64,000 nt of DNA from Bacteroidales bacterium (GCA_024398365.1 JAKSJG010000001.1:82696-146695); one strand, 5' to 3'; shown: positions 51,226 through 60,278, numbered from the stretch's first letter. The notes: generated by a model not told the origin, from the letters alone. Numbers and translations are program-made.

Positions 51226-52764
51226 ATGAAAAAGAGTTTCTTTCTGACACTGGCAGTGCTGATGCTCTCTCTGAGCGTTGCAGCTCAGGACAAGGTTACG
51301 CAGAAGGTCCTGGAGATGGGCCGCACTGACAACCGTACAATGCAGCACGCCGATTACCTCGCAAATCGCATCGGAGGACGTCTTATCGGTTCTTATTCCC
51401 TTCAACAGGCTGAACAGTGGGTGAAGGATCAGTTCGAGTCCTGGGGACTCGAAGTTATGGTTCAGGAAGTGGGTGAGATTAACGTCGGTTTTAACCGGGG
51501 ACCATGGTTCGGCCGGATGCTGAGCGAAGACGGCATGGACCTGCATTTCTGCACCCCTTCATATACCGCCGGCACCAAGGGCCCGCAGATAGGTCACGTG
51601 GTGCTCGAGCCGCGCACACGTGCGGAGTTTGAGCGCTGCAAGGGCAGGCTCAAGGGAGCGTGGGTACTGCTTGAGACTCCTTCTTCCGGCAATGCCGTGG
51701 TCAATTCCGCCAAGGCGGATTCCACCCGCGCGAGAGCCATCAAGTCTGACGAGCAGAAACGTCTGGAAAATGCCGAGATAGAGAAATATAACCGCGCACA
51801 TCCGGAGAGCCCAAAGCCGCTGAAGAAGCTCTCCACTGCGAATGCCTTGTTTTATAATGAGATGGTTGAGGCCGGTGTCCTGGGCTTCATCCAGTCTGCT
51901 AAACTGCCTATAGTCTGCCAGTACAACAGCATCTGCTACTCTCTCACAATGGAGACTCTGCCTTCCGTATGCGACATCAAGCTTGATGAGAATCAATTCG
52001 AAATCATACGCAAAAAGGTTCTTGGCAGGAAAGAGGTGCTCCTTGAATTCGACATACGCAATCACTTCTCGAAGGGCCCGATAAAGTATCATAATATCAT
52101 AGGCATCATAAAAGGGAGCAAGTATCTTGACCAGACCGTGATTCTCGGCGGCCATCTCGACGCTTTCGACGGCGCAACGGGAGCCGTGGATGACGGTAAT
52201 GGAGTATCGGTTGCAATGGAGGCCGCGCGACTGCTGGCCGCTGCCGGTGCCAAGCCGAAACGTACAATGTTGTTCTGCATCTGGGCGGGAGAGGAGTTCG
52301 GCCTGCTTGGCTCCAAGCATTTCGTTGAGAGCGGGGCTTATGATATGGCTAAGGTGTCCAACTATTTCAATCGTGACGGCGGACCTACCCTGGCTACGTC
52401 AATTACCGTCCCTCCAGCGATGTACGATGACTTTGTGAAGGTTGCCAAGCCTGTTGAGAATTATGTGGAGGGTGCTCCATTCAAGGTAATAAAGCGTGAG
52501 GGTGAAGCCCAGCCACGCCCGAAGTCCGGCAGCTCTGATCACTATTCATTCATCAAGAACGGTGCTCCAGGCATCAGCCTCACGGTTACCGATCCTTTCG
52601 GCTACGATTTCCAATACCGCGACATCTGGCACACTGACTGCGACCTCTGGAACAAGCTTATTCCGGAGTATATGGAGCCTTCCTCTGTCATCAGTGCAGT
52701 CATAGCATACGGCATAGCTAATCTTGACCACCAGCTCTCACGCGACGGTCTCTATGCAGACTAA
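51226..52764 (+). CDS. Secreted M28-family zinc peptidase (copy 1)
   Basis: The 512-residue protein has a signal peptide (MKKSFFLTLAVLMLSLSVAA, then AQ). Middle residues have a PA-like inserted domain, and the peptidase part carries the M28 zinc ligands: ILGGHLDAFDGATGAVDDGN near 312, WAGEEFGLLGSKH near 352, FNRDGGPT near 385 and SSDHYSF near 440. M28 enzymes are aminopeptidases or carboxypeptidases acting in the periplasm or outside. I start at the ATG at 51226, where the signal peptide begins. It is a tandem duplicate of the next gene. Confidence 0.9.
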   Translation: MKKSFFLTLAVLMLSLSVAAQDKVTQKVLEMGRTDNRTMQHADYLANRIGGRLIGSYSLQQAEQWVKDQFESWGLEVMVQEVGEINVGFNRGPWFGRMLSEDGMDLHFCTPSYTAGTKGPQIGHVVLEPRTRAEFERCKGRLKGAWVLLETPSSGNAVVNSAKADSTRARAIKSDEQKRLENAEIEKYNRAHPESPKPLKKLSTANALFYNEMVEAGVLGFIQSAKLPIVCQYNSICYSLTMETLPSVCDIKLDENQFEIIRKKVLGRKEVLLEFDIRNHFSKGPIKYHNIIGIIKGSKYLDQTVILGGHLDAFDGATGAVDDGNGVSVAMEAARLLAAAGAKPKRTMLFCIWAGEEFGLLGSKHFVESGAYDMAKVSNYFNRDGGPTLATSITVPPAMYDDFVKVAKPVENYVEGAPFKVIKREGEAQPRPKSGSSDHYSFIKNGAPGISLTVTDPFGYDFQYRDIWHTDCDLWNKLIPEYMEPSSVISAVIAYGIANLDHQLSRDGLYAD

Positions 52765-52803
52765 ATTATTTTCTGCGTCAATTATTCACGATAATCGATA
52801 ATT

Positions 52804-54345
52804 ATGAAAAAGAATTTCTTTCTGACACTGGCAGTCCTGCTGCTCTCTCTGAGCGTTTCAGCGCAGGACAAGGTTACGCAGAAGGTCCTGGAGATGGGAC
52901 GCACTGACAACCGCACGATGGAACACGCGGACTTCCTCTCAAACCGCATCGGAGGCCGCCTTATCGGATCCTATTCACTTGTTCAGGCAGAACAGTGGGT
53001 CAAGGAACAGTTCGAGTCCTGGGGACTCGAGGTGATGATGCAGGAAGTCGGCGAGATCAACGTGGGCTTCAACCGCGGTCCGTGGTTCGGCCGCATGCTC
53101 GGCGGAGATGGTATGAATCTTCATTTCTGCACTCCTTCATACACTGCCGGCACCAAGGGCCCTCAGATGGGTCACACCGTGCTTGAGCCTCGTACACGCG
53201 CCGAATTTGAGCGCTGCAAGGGCCGCCTCAAGGGCGCCTGGGTCCTTCTGGACACTCCATCCAACGGTTTTGCGCTCAACCGCAGCGCGCAGGCTGACTC
53301 TGTACGCGCAGCTGCCATTGAACGTGATATCAAGGTGAAGGAGGAGAATCGCGAGATTGAGAGATACAACCGTCAGCATCCTGATGCCCCGAAGCCTTTC
53401 AAGAAGCTTTCCACTGAGCCTGCTCTCTTCTACAAGGAGATGTGCGAGGCCGGTGTGCTCGGCTTCATCCAGCCTGCCAAGCTCCCTATCACATGCCTCT
53501 ATGACCGCGCCAACTGCTATCAGATGACGATGGAGACACTTCCTACCGTATGCGATATCAAGCTTGACCAGCGTCAGTACGCCATCATACGCGAGAAGAC
53601 CGCTGCCAAGGAGGATTTCTTCCTGGAGTTCGACATACGCAACCATTTCGCAAAGGGTCCTGTCAAATACCACAATGTCATCGGTATCATGAAGGGTAGC
53701 AAGTATCCTGACCAGACCGTGATTCTCGGCGGCCACCTCGATGCTTACGACGCCGCTACAGGTGCCGTGGATGACGCCAACGGCGTGTCCGTGACTATGG
53801 AGGCCGCACGTCTGCTGGCAGCTGCCGGCGCCAAGCCTAAGCGCACCATCCTCTTCTGCGTCTGGACAGGTGAGGAATACGGTCTGCTCGGTTCCAAGTT
53901 CTTCGTGGAGAGCGGAGCTTATGACATCAACAAGGTGTCAAACTATTTCAACCGCGATTCAGGCCCTACACTTGCGACATCCATCACCGTGCCTGCTGCA
54001 ATGTATGACGATTTCGTAAAGGCTGCCAAGCCGATCGAGAACTATGTGGAAGGTGCTCCTTTCGTTGTAAAGAAGCGCGAGACTACGCCTAAGCGCCCGA
54101 AGAGCGCAGGCGGCAGCGACCACGCACACTTCGTGCTGCACGGCGCTCCGGCATTCGGTCTGTCTATCTCGGATCCTTTCGGTTACAACTTCCAGTACGG
54201 CGAGATATGGCACACTGACCGCGACCGCTACAACAAGCTCATACCTGAGTATATGGAGCCGTCATCAGTTATCAGTGCCGTTATCGCTTACGGCATCGCC
54301 AATCTCGACCACCAGCTCTCAAGAGAGGGCATGTACTCTGACTAG
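52804..54345 (+). CDS. Secreted M28-family zinc peptidase (copy 2)
   Basis: A 513-residue paralogue of the preceding gene with a near-identical signal peptide and the same motifs: GGHLDAYDAATGAVDDANG, WTGEEYGLLGSK, FNRDSGPT and SDHAHFV. All zinc ligands are kept. The first 80 bases are almost identical to those of copy 1, pointing to a fairly recent duplication. Divergence is highest around 155-185 and 225-245. It ends in a 4-base overlap with the convergent APH-like gene. Confidence 0.9.
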   Translation: MKKNFFLTLAVLLLSLSVSAQDKVTQKVLEMGRTDNRTMEHADFLSNRIGGRLIGSYSLVQAEQWVKEQFESWGLEVMMQEVGEINVGFNRGPWFGRMLGGDGMNLHFCTPSYTAGTKGPQMGHTVLEPRTRAEFERCKGRLKGAWVLLDTPSNGFALNRSAQADSVRAAAIERDIKVKEENREIERYNRQHPDAPKPFKKLSTEPALFYKEMCEAGVLGFIQPAKLPITCLYDRANCYQMTMETLPTVCDIKLDQRQYAIIREKTAAKEDFFLEFDIRNHFAKGPVKYHNVIGIMKGSKYPDQTVILGGHLDAYDAATGAVDDANGVSVTMEAARLLAAAGAKPKRTILFCVWTGEEYGLLGSKFFVESGAYDINKVSNYFNRDSGPTLATSITVPAAMYDDFVKAAKPIENYVEGAPFVVKKRETTPKRPKSAGGSDHAHFVLHGAPAFGLSISDPFGYNFQYGEIWHTDRDRYNKLIPEYMEPSSVISAVIAYGIANLDHQLSREGMYSD

Positions 54346-55181
54346 CGGAGTATGGTGTCGTTGAGGATTGCGTGAAAATTCTCGAAATAAGTATTTGAGT
54401 TGCGCTCGATGAGCAGAGTCTTCAGACCTGCGAACGGGCGCAATTCCTTTTCAATTGCGTCGGGGTCCGCGTCGTCTCCCCAGTAGCCCTTGACGAACCA
54501 GTGCCAGAATTCACCGGCTGTCTTCATGTCGAGATGGAAGGTTTCCAGTATGAACTGAGGGTCTGAATACTTGCAGCAGAGGGGTACCATGCCGAGGTCG
54601 AAGAGAGGGTTGCCGCAGGCGAAGTCCCCCAGGTCGATGAAATATTTGCCGCCTCCGGCCATGATGGCGTTGCTGTACTGGAGGTCGCCGTGTATGGCAG
54701 TGTCTGCGTCAGGGACGTCCAGTATGAAGCGCTCGATCCTGCGCTTTTCCTCTGCTGAGAAATAGGGACTGTCCTGCAGCATCTTCAGGTTGACTTCCTT
54801 GATGTCCGGGAACAGCCCGGCAGGGAGGTGGGTGGCGTGCAGCTCCCTGCACATGCCGGCGAAGATGCGGGCATATTCCTCCACCTTTTCAGGCTCGTCA
54901 GACACGGCGCGGGAGAAGGACTTCTTGCCCTGTATGCGCTGGATAAGCAGGCCGTAGCGGCCGTTGCCGTCCGTGACAAGCCGTCCCGGCTTAGGGGTGG
55001 CTATGCCGCAGTCATAGACTTTCTGCGCCATTGCGACCTCGTTTTCGGCATTCTCGCGCGCGACGTACGGGAAGTTGAGCTTGAGCATCACGGACGTGTC
55101 GGTCCTGTGGTTGAAGCTTTCGCCGTTGGCGCCTTCGCCTGAATGTATGTAGTCTTCGAGATTGATGAGCTTCGCTTCCAT
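54342..55181 (-). CDS. APH-family phosphotransferase-like protein
   Basis: The 279-residue protein fits the aminoglycoside-phosphotransferase/choline-kinase fold. The catalytic loop is TAIHGDLQYSNAIM near residue 160 and the metal-binding loop is FIDLGDFACGNPLFDLG near 178. An N-lobe stretch with VMLKLNFPYVARE is also present. The substrate is unknown; resistance should not be assumed, since such genes are common chromosomal kinases. It is the last gene of the seven-gene operon that starts at 60273, 1 base after the phosphatase-like gene. Confidence 0.8.
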   Translation of the reverse strand: MEAKLINLEDYIHSGEGANGESFNHRTDTSVMLKLNFPYVARENAENEVAMAQKVYDCGIATPKPGRLVTDGNGRYGLLIQRIQGKKSFSRAVSDEPEKVEEYARIFAGMCRELHATHLPAGLFPDIKEVNLKMLQDSPYFSAEEKRRIERFILDVPDADTAIHGDLQYSNAIMAGGGKYFIDLGDFACGNPLFDLGMVPLCCKYSDPQFILETFHLDMKTAGEFWHWFVKGYWGDDADPDAIEKELRPFAGLKTLLIERNSNTYFENFHAILNDTILR

Positions 55182-55182
55182 A

Positions 55183-55971
55183 TTATCGCAGATATCTTTG
55201 TCTTAATGTCTTGAAGTCGTCGTCCGTGAGGCACAGAGGGCCTCTCAGGTAGGCTTCCATGGAGCCCCAGCGCCTGTCGATGAGGTCCAGTGCGTCGATG
55301 AAGTATTTGACGTTGACCCCGATGAAGGTGCGTATCACCTCGCGTTCGGCTTCGGTGCCGACCATTGCGCAGTACTTGTCCACTTCTGCGCTGTAATACC
55401 CCTCGGATACGAGGTAATCCTTGATGATCGTTTCCCTGTCAGCGCCCAGCGCCGCAAGCATGAAGGCTGCGCCGAGTCCCGTGCGGTCCTTGCCCTGGGA
55501 GCAGTGCCAGAACACAGCGCCGTCCGTGGTGCCGATTATCTGCATCAGGAAGGCCGCGTATTGCAGCTGGGTGTATTCGTTGCTCACCATGTCGGTGTAG
55601 ATGCGGCTTGCCACCTTCTGCACCAGGGTGTTGGAGGAGTTCTTCACCAGCCAGTTGCCAAGGTCCAGGAAGGCTTCCTTCGGCAGCTGCCTGTCGGCAA
55701 GGTTCTCGGTGTCGGGGTCAATGGCCGGGAGCCAGATATTGTCAGCGCCCTCGACCTGTGGGTCGGGTTCGCGCTGAAGTTCCCCTTCCGTGCGGAAGTC
55801 AAACACGTGAAGCAGACGGTAGGTGGAGTGCAGGGTGTCCAGATCCTCCGCTGAGGCGGTGTACAGTGTGCCGCCGCGCAGAAGAAGTCCCTCGCGTACC
55901 ACAGATCCGTCCGGCAGCACAATGCCACCAAGGTCACGCGCGTTGGCTATGCTCGGAAGTATGTATGCCAT
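55183..55971 (-). CDS. Tyrosine-phosphatase-like protein (PTP-type, HCxxGKDRTG)
   Basis: The 262-residue protein has the P-loop WHCSQGKDRTGLGAAFML near residue 157, which is the C(X)5R signature of the Y_phosphatase3 group, and N-terminal NARDLGGIVLPDGSVVREG, typical of that group. The target may be a protein, a lipid or a small phosphate. It overlaps the STAS gene by 1 base (TGATG) and precedes the APH-like gene by 1 base. Confidence 0.88.
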   Translation of the reverse strand: MAYILPSIANARDLGGIVLPDGSVVREGLLLRGGTLYTASAEDLDTLHSTYRLLHVFDFRTEGELQREPDPQVEGADNIWLPAIDPDTENLADRQLPKEAFLDLGNWLVKNSSNTLVQKVASRIYTDMVSNEYTQLQYAAFLMQIIGTTDGAVFWHCSQGKDRTGLGAAFMLAALGADRETIIKDYLVSEGYYSAEVDKYCAMVGTEAEREVIRTFIGVNVKYFIDALDLIDRRWGSMEAYLRGPLCLTDDDFKTLRQRYLR

Positions 55972-56273
55972 CAGAGGATGCTGATGATGTTGGAGAATCC
56001 TGTGATGTCGAACACTTCCTTGACCTGAGGCTGCATGTTGAGCAGCACGAGCTTGCCGCCATTGGCGCTGACTGCCTTCTGGAGCATGAGGAATATCCTG
56101 AGTCCCTGGCTGGAGGTGTATTCCAGTCCGCTGCAGTCCATCTCGATGTCCGGGTTCTGAAGCGACATGAGAGGCTTCATCTGCTCCTGGAAATCAGCTG
56201 CGTTGGTTGTGTCGACCCTTCCTGTGACGGCTGAAATGACCTTGCCGCCTTCGTTTGCAATCGTTACGTTCAT
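55971..56273 (-). CDS. STAS-domain anti-sigma factor antagonist-like protein
   Basis: The 100-residue protein is a single STAS domain of the SpoIIAA/RsbV type. It has the strand GRVDTTNAADFQEQM near 18-32 and the phosphorylation-site region MDCSGLEYTSSQGLRIFLML near 50-69, where the Ser in TSSQG is the likely site. In partner switching the kinase phosphorylates it and the SpoIIE-type phosphatase reverses this. Both lie in the same operon. It overlaps the phosphatase gene by 4 bases. Confidence 0.92.
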   Translation of the reverse strand: MNVTIANEGGKVISAVTGRVDTTNAADFQEQMKPLMSLQNPDIEMDCSGLEYTSSQGLRIFLMLQKAVSANGGKLVLLNMQPQVKEVFDITGFSNIISIL

Positions 56274-58180
56274 TTGTTTGCTTTGTATTTGAATGTCATA
56301 ATAGTAATATCATCATTCTGCGGCGCATCGCCGGTGAATGCCTTGATGTTGCGGTAGAGGTCATCGCAGGCCTCTCCTGCATTGGCGCACTTCTGCTCCG
56401 ATGCCCACCTGAGCAGGCGCTCGTTGCCGAACTGTGCCCTGTCATCGCGCTCCGCTTCCGTGACGCCGTCGGTGTAGAGCACAATCCGCGTGCCAGGGGT
56501 GAGGAATATGCTCTCCTCCTCATATTTGAAGCCGTCCGCCAGTCCTATGGCGAGGTTGGCCTTCTGATTGAGGAAGGATGCCTTGCCCTGAGGGTCAATG
56601 ACAACGATGCGGTTGTGGCCTGCGTTGCAGTATGTCATTTCGCCTGTGCAGAGGTCAAGTTTGCCTACGAACATGGTGACGAACATGGCCTCCGAATTGC
56701 CCTCGCTGAGGGTGTCGTTGATCTTGCTGACCATCTGTGCGCTGTCAGGCTCCAGTTTGGCGATGGAGCGGAAGGCCGCTATGGTCACGGACATCACCAG
56801 CGCTGCCGGTACGCCCTTGCCGGATACGTCGCCTATGGCGAAATACAGCGTCCTGTCGTCTCTGATGAGGAAGTCGTAGAAGTCGCCGCCCACTTCCCTG
56901 GCAGGCTTCAGCCAGGCGTGGAGGTCGATGCGGCTGTCACGAGGGAAAACGTTTGGCACGATTCCCATCTGTATCTTGTTGGCGATGTTCAGTTCGCTCT
57001 CTATCCTTTCCCTTGCGCTCGTGGTTACCTTGAGTTCTTCAATGTATTTGTTCAGGGAAGACTGCATGTGCTCGAAGGAATCGCGCAGGTGGCGTATCTC
57101 GTCCTCGCTCTTGATCTCCGGCAGGGTTGTGTTGAAGTTGCCTTCGGCTATCTGCTGCGCGGATTTGTCGAAATCCGTCAGCGGTCTGGTGAGCTTGCGG
57201 GCTATCTTGCGGCAGAGCAGGAACAGCAGCGCGAGTCCGAGCATCGCTATGCAGAAGAGCACGGCGTGCATCCTGGCGGAGTTCTTCAGCACTTCCTTGT
57301 AGTCGCATATCAGCGCGGCGGTCCAGCCGTTCTTGAGCGGGCCGTAGGTCACCAGCGAGTATTTGCCGTTGTTGATGTAGCGGGCTATGCCGCGGCTGCC
57401 GTTGAGCATGTCCTCGGCTGCCTCGATGGCCCTGTTGTCCTCCAGCGAACCGCAGGAGGAGAGTATGTCGTTGCCGAAGAATCCGCTGTTGACATCCACT
57501 ATGTACTTGCCGGTCGCACTGGCCAGAACGGTTCTGGAATGAGGGTAGGGGTGCACCTTGTTGAGTATGTCAGACGCTATCTTGAGGTAGAAGTCGGCCG
57601 TGACGACAGCCTTGACCTTGCCGTCACTGCCTATTACCGGGCGGCTGTAGGTGGCCATCTCCATCTCTCCGCCACCATTGTCGATATAAGGTTCGCTCCA
57701 GTGCGGGCGTCCTGTGGAAGCCGCGGCGGAGTACCATTCCATATTGAAGTAATCGTAATTCTCGTTGCCCAGCTGTATGCTGGTCAGCGCTCCGCCCTTA
57801 GCCTGGTTCCTGAAGGTGTACGGTGCGAAATAATGCTTGCCTGGGAATGCGTCCGGAGGGAATGCCACGGCGCTGCCGTAAACATTGTCGCTCCGGGAGA
57901 CGAGACGGTTGGTGATGTGGTACATATACTCCGGATCGTCCAGATGCTCCTCGACGATCCAGGCAACGCCGTCCGCCGCGTCCTCCACCTTCTGAATCTC
58001 ATTCTCAATCTCGCGGACAGCCGCGTCGAGCATGTTCTGCGCGGTCTTGGTGGCTTCGCGGGAGATGAGGATGTGGGAGCACCACGCAGCCGCGCCAAGG
58101 GCTGTGATGAAGAGAATCGCCGTGACGAGTACGAATTCTGAGCTTAACCGGTTTGCGAAAGATGAATTGTGCTTGTTCAT
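56270..58180 (-). CDS. Sensor PP2C phosphatase: extracellular Cache-like domain, HAMP, SpoIIE
   Basis: The 636-residue protein has a first membrane segment (about 15-36), a Cache-like sensory domain (about 40-285, with SAVAFPPDAFPG and TGKYIVDVNSGF), a second membrane segment (about 293-315), a HAMP-like region (about 316-370, KLTRPLTDFDKSAQQIAEGN), a short coiled coil and a SpoIIE/PP2C domain (about 400-632). The metal-binding acidic residues are intact: GGDFYDF, GDVSGKGVPAAL, DGVTEAERDD and NDDITIM. It should dephosphorylate the STAS protein in response to an outside ligand. It overlaps its neighbours by 1-4 bases. Confidence 0.93.
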   Translation of the reverse strand: MNKHNSSFANRLSSEFVLVTAILFITALGAAAWCSHILISREATKTAQNMLDAAVREIENEIQKVEDAADGVAWIVEEHLDDPEYMYHITNRLVSRSDNVYGSAVAFPPDAFPGKHYFAPYTFRNQAKGGALTSIQLGNENYDYFNMEWYSAAASTGRPHWSEPYIDNGGGEMEMATYSRPVIGSDGKVKAVVTADFYLKIASDILNKVHPYPHSRTVLASATGKYIVDVNSGFFGNDILSSCGSLEDNRAIEAAEDMLNGSRGIARYINNGKYSLVTYGPLKNGWTAALICDYKEVLKNSARMHAVLFCIAMLGLALLFLLCRKIARKLTRPLTDFDKSAQQIAEGNFNTTLPEIKSEDEIRHLRDSFEHMQSSLNKYIEELKVTTSARERIESELNIANKIQMGIVPNVFPRDSRIDLHAWLKPAREVGGDFYDFLIRDDRTLYFAIGDVSGKGVPAALVMSVTIAAFRSIAKLEPDSAQMVSKINDTLSEGNSEAMFVTMFVGKLDLCTGEMTYCNAGHNRIVVIDPQGKASFLNQKANLAIGLADGFKYEEESIFLTPGTRIVLYTDGVTEAERDDRAQFGNERLLRWASEQKCANAGEACDDLYRNIKAFTGDAPQNDDITIMTFKYKANK

Positions 58181-58569
58181 TACAGGTTCTTTGTCATTGA
58201 AAATACGTTGCAGCGGTTCTCGAAACGGTACTCAAGGCTGTCCATCATCTGCTTGCAGAGGAAGATGCCCAGGCCGCCGACCTTACGCTTCTCCAGCGGA
58301 GCATTGATGTCCGGATCCTCCATTGACAGAGGGTCGAACTCCACTCCGCCGTCGCGGAATCCTATGGTCAGCTTGGTGTCGGTGCGCTCAACGCTGACCT
58401 CCACCCAGGTCGAGCCTGAATAGCAGAGTATGTTTTCCTCCACTTCTTCCACGCAGAGACGTATCTTGAATTTCAGTCCGTCGTTGATGTCCTTCAGTTC
58501 ATCGCAGTTCATCACGCTTTCGATGATGTCTGCATTGCGACCTTCGATAGGATCAAATCTATGTATCAT
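58180..58569 (-). CDS. Anti-sigma-factor-type histidine-kinase-like ATPase (RsbW/SpoIIAB family)
   Basis: The 129-residue protein is a single HATPase domain: N-box CVEEVEENILCY near 39-50, G1 box DGGVEFDPLS near 73, and G2 box KVGGLGIFLCKQMMDS near 97. Members phosphorylate a STAS protein or bind a regulator. Bacteroidetes have no SigB, so the partner released by this switch is unknown. It overlaps the SpoIIE-type gene by 1 base. Confidence 0.9.
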   Translation of the reverse strand: MIHRFDPIEGRNADIIESVMNCDELKDINDGLKFKIRLCVEEVEENILCYSGSTWVEVSVERTDTKLTIGFRDGGVEFDPLSMEDPDINAPLEKRKVGGLGIFLCKQMMDSLEYRFENRCNVFSMTKNL

Positions 58570-58577
58570 AATAACTG

Positions 58578-59162
58578 TTATTTTGCGCCGAAAACCTGTT
58601 CTATCAGGGCGGCGAATTCTTTGTATGCAAATGTATCCTTAAGTTCGTTCAGGGACTCTGCCAGTCCCCTGTAGTGCCATTCGTGGTCGGCTTTCCCGCC
58701 GGGGGCGTGGAACATGTCCCAGAGCTTGTCGCCCTGGCGCGCGTAGTCGCGCGCGATGGCTCTCATGTTGGAGAGCTTGTCGCCCATGGCCACTGTCTTG
58801 GCATCGCGTCCGGCTGCGGCGAGACGGTCGATGGCGGCCTGCTTGCGGTCGCGCCAGCTTTCCTCCTCGCTTCTGCCTGCCTCGAAACGGTCGGACTCCG
58901 TATCCACAAGGCTTGCGATGCGTTCGCCGAATTCGGCCCGTATCTGCTCTATGGTCACGTCGGTGTCCTCCACGGTGTCGTGAAGGGCTGCGGCTGAGAG
59001 CACTTCCTGGTCGGAGGTGATGGTGGCCACGATCTCCACCGCTTCCAGAGGGTGAATGATGTATGGGAAGCCCTTGCCGCGCCTTTCAGTGCCGGCGTGG
59101 GCCTTGGTTGCGAATATGATCGCCTTGTCGAGGAGCGAAGTCTCCAGAGCTTTGTTTGCCAT
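58578..59162 (-). CDS. HD-domain (p)ppGpp hydrolase-like protein (small alarmone hydrolase)
   Basis: The 194-residue protein fits small alarmone hydrolases (MESH1/SpoT-HD type). The metal-site residues are His22 (KAHAG), His37 (YIIHPLEAV), His61-Asp62 with Glu65-Asp66 (ALHDTVED), and a later Asp in MGDKLSNMRAI. There is no synthetase part. It follows the synthetase-like gene by 4 bases, so the pair could set the alarmone level, or it could neutralise a toxic synthetase as in toxSAS systems. Confidence 0.88.
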   Translation of the reverse strand: MANKALETSLLDKAIIFATKAHAGTERRGKGFPYIIHPLEAVEIVATITSDQEVLSAAALHDTVEDTDVTIEQIRAEFGERIASLVDTESDRFEAGRSEEESWRDRKQAAIDRLAAAGRDAKTVAMGDKLSNMRAIARDYARQGDKLWDMFHAPGGKADHEWHYRGLAESLNELKDTFAYKEFAALIEQVFGAK

Positions 59163-59166
59163 GGTT

Positions 59167-60273
59167 CTATCGGTTCATGAACGGCAGCTGTGAGGCCGTG
59201 TCAACCAGTCTCCTGGCCCGGATGGTATTGTAGTCGGAAGGGCCGTTGAGGGTGTTAAACATGTATATGAGTCCGTGCTCTCCGCCACCGTTCTCAAGTA
59301 TGTACACTATCAGGAGGTCCTGGATGGCCACTGTCTCGCTGATGATGTCTATGTCTGTGTTGCCCAGCTCGTAGGTGGCGAGCTTGTAGGCGTCGTCCGA
59401 ATAGTCGTGGATGAGCTTCTCCACATCTCCGAGCGTCTTGAATCCCAGCGCCTTCAGTACGCTGATGTAATGTACGCAGGAGGCGTGGTGTACCTCCGCC
59501 TGGTTGATGGCGGCTATGCGTCTGTTGAGTTTGTCGAAAGGTTTTATCTTCAGGTATGAGCCGAATGTGTCACCGTCGAGCGGCACTTCCTCGAACTTGC
59601 TGCTGCTGACAAGCTGCTGCACCTGGCGGCGGTAATCGTTGATTCCCGTTCGTATCTGGCTGAACTGCTCGTCCGCCAGCTCCAGCATTCCGGCGAGGCG
59701 GCTGAGGTTGCGCAGATAGTCGTACGGTATCTCCACGCCCGACTTGTAGCCGGTGTCGTGGTGTATGTTGGCCCATACGTGCTGCAGGGCTGTGCGCATC
59801 TGCAGCTCGAAGCGGAACTCGTTGATCTGAGGCATCTGAGGGTCGAAGTACATCGATTTCGGGATGCGGCATATGTAGTGCAGGCTGTTGTAGCCGAAGC
59901 TGTTGAGCTCGTGCATCTTGCGCTTGTCCACGCTGTTGGCCCAGTCTATGTCGAAGAGCCTGTCCGCCATGGCTGCGATCTTGTCCACCTCGTCTGTGTA
60001 GAATGTGATGACCCTCATTCCCAATATGTCGGTGATGTCACTGAGGCTCATATACTTGACGCCCTTCAGCTCGAGCTTGCCGACTAGGCTCTGCTCGGCT
60101 TTGATGCGGCTTTCGAGGGCGGTGATGTAGATGCCGTTTTCGCTGATGGCCCTGTTGATGGCATTAAGGGCTATCTCCTTGATTTTCTCAAATACCGGGA
60201 CGGATTCCCGATATTCTTCGAGAATCATTGTGCAATGTAGGTCCAGGCCGTATTGTTCGACGTTTTCAAACAT
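59167..60273 (-). CDS. RelA/SpoT-type (p)ppGpp synthetase-like protein
   Basis: The 368-residue protein has a RelA/SpoT synthetase domain in residues about 20-200. Catalytic and binding residues match: SRIKAEQSLVGK (Arg56, Lys58, Ser62, Lys66), DILGMRVITFY near 82, GYNSLH (127-132), and FELQMRTALQHVWANIHHDT (155-174) with the E-x-Q-x-RT core. It lacks the HD domain and the ribosome-linked regions of long RelA, but has about 170 extra residues at the C-terminus of unknown type. It is the first gene of the operon. Activity on GDP/GTP, or on another target such as tRNA, cannot be decided by sequence. Confidence 0.86.
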   Translation of the reverse strand: MFENVEQYGLDLHCTMILEEYRESVPVFEKIKEIALNAINRAISENGIYITALESRIKAEQSLVGKLELKGVKYMSLSDITDILGMRVITFYTDEVDKIAAMADRLFDIDWANSVDKRKMHELNSFGYNSLHYICRIPKSMYFDPQMPQINEFRFELQMRTALQHVWANIHHDTGYKSGVEIPYDYLRNLSRLAGMLELADEQFSQIRTGINDYRRQVQQLVSSSKFEEVPLDGDTFGSYLKIKPFDKLNRRIAAINQAEVHHASCVHYISVLKALGFKTLGDVEKLIHDYSDDAYKLATYELGNTDIDIISETVAIQDLLIVYILENGGGEHGLIYMFNTLNGPSDYNTIRARRLVDTASQLPFMNR

Positions 60274-60278
60274 AAATA

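Noticed and set aside
54342-55181. APH-like gene as an antibiotic-resistance gene
   Set aside because: It has the general kinase fold only, and it sits in a conserved-looking regulatory operon; nothing points to an aminoglycoside substrate.
56255-58141. Open frame of 628 codons on the plus strand opposite the SpoIIE-type gene
   Set aside because: It is a shadow of the minus-strand gene, whose membrane, HAMP and PP2C motifs are unmistakable. The shadow has a repetitive Val/Ala/Glu/His composition typical of antisense frames.
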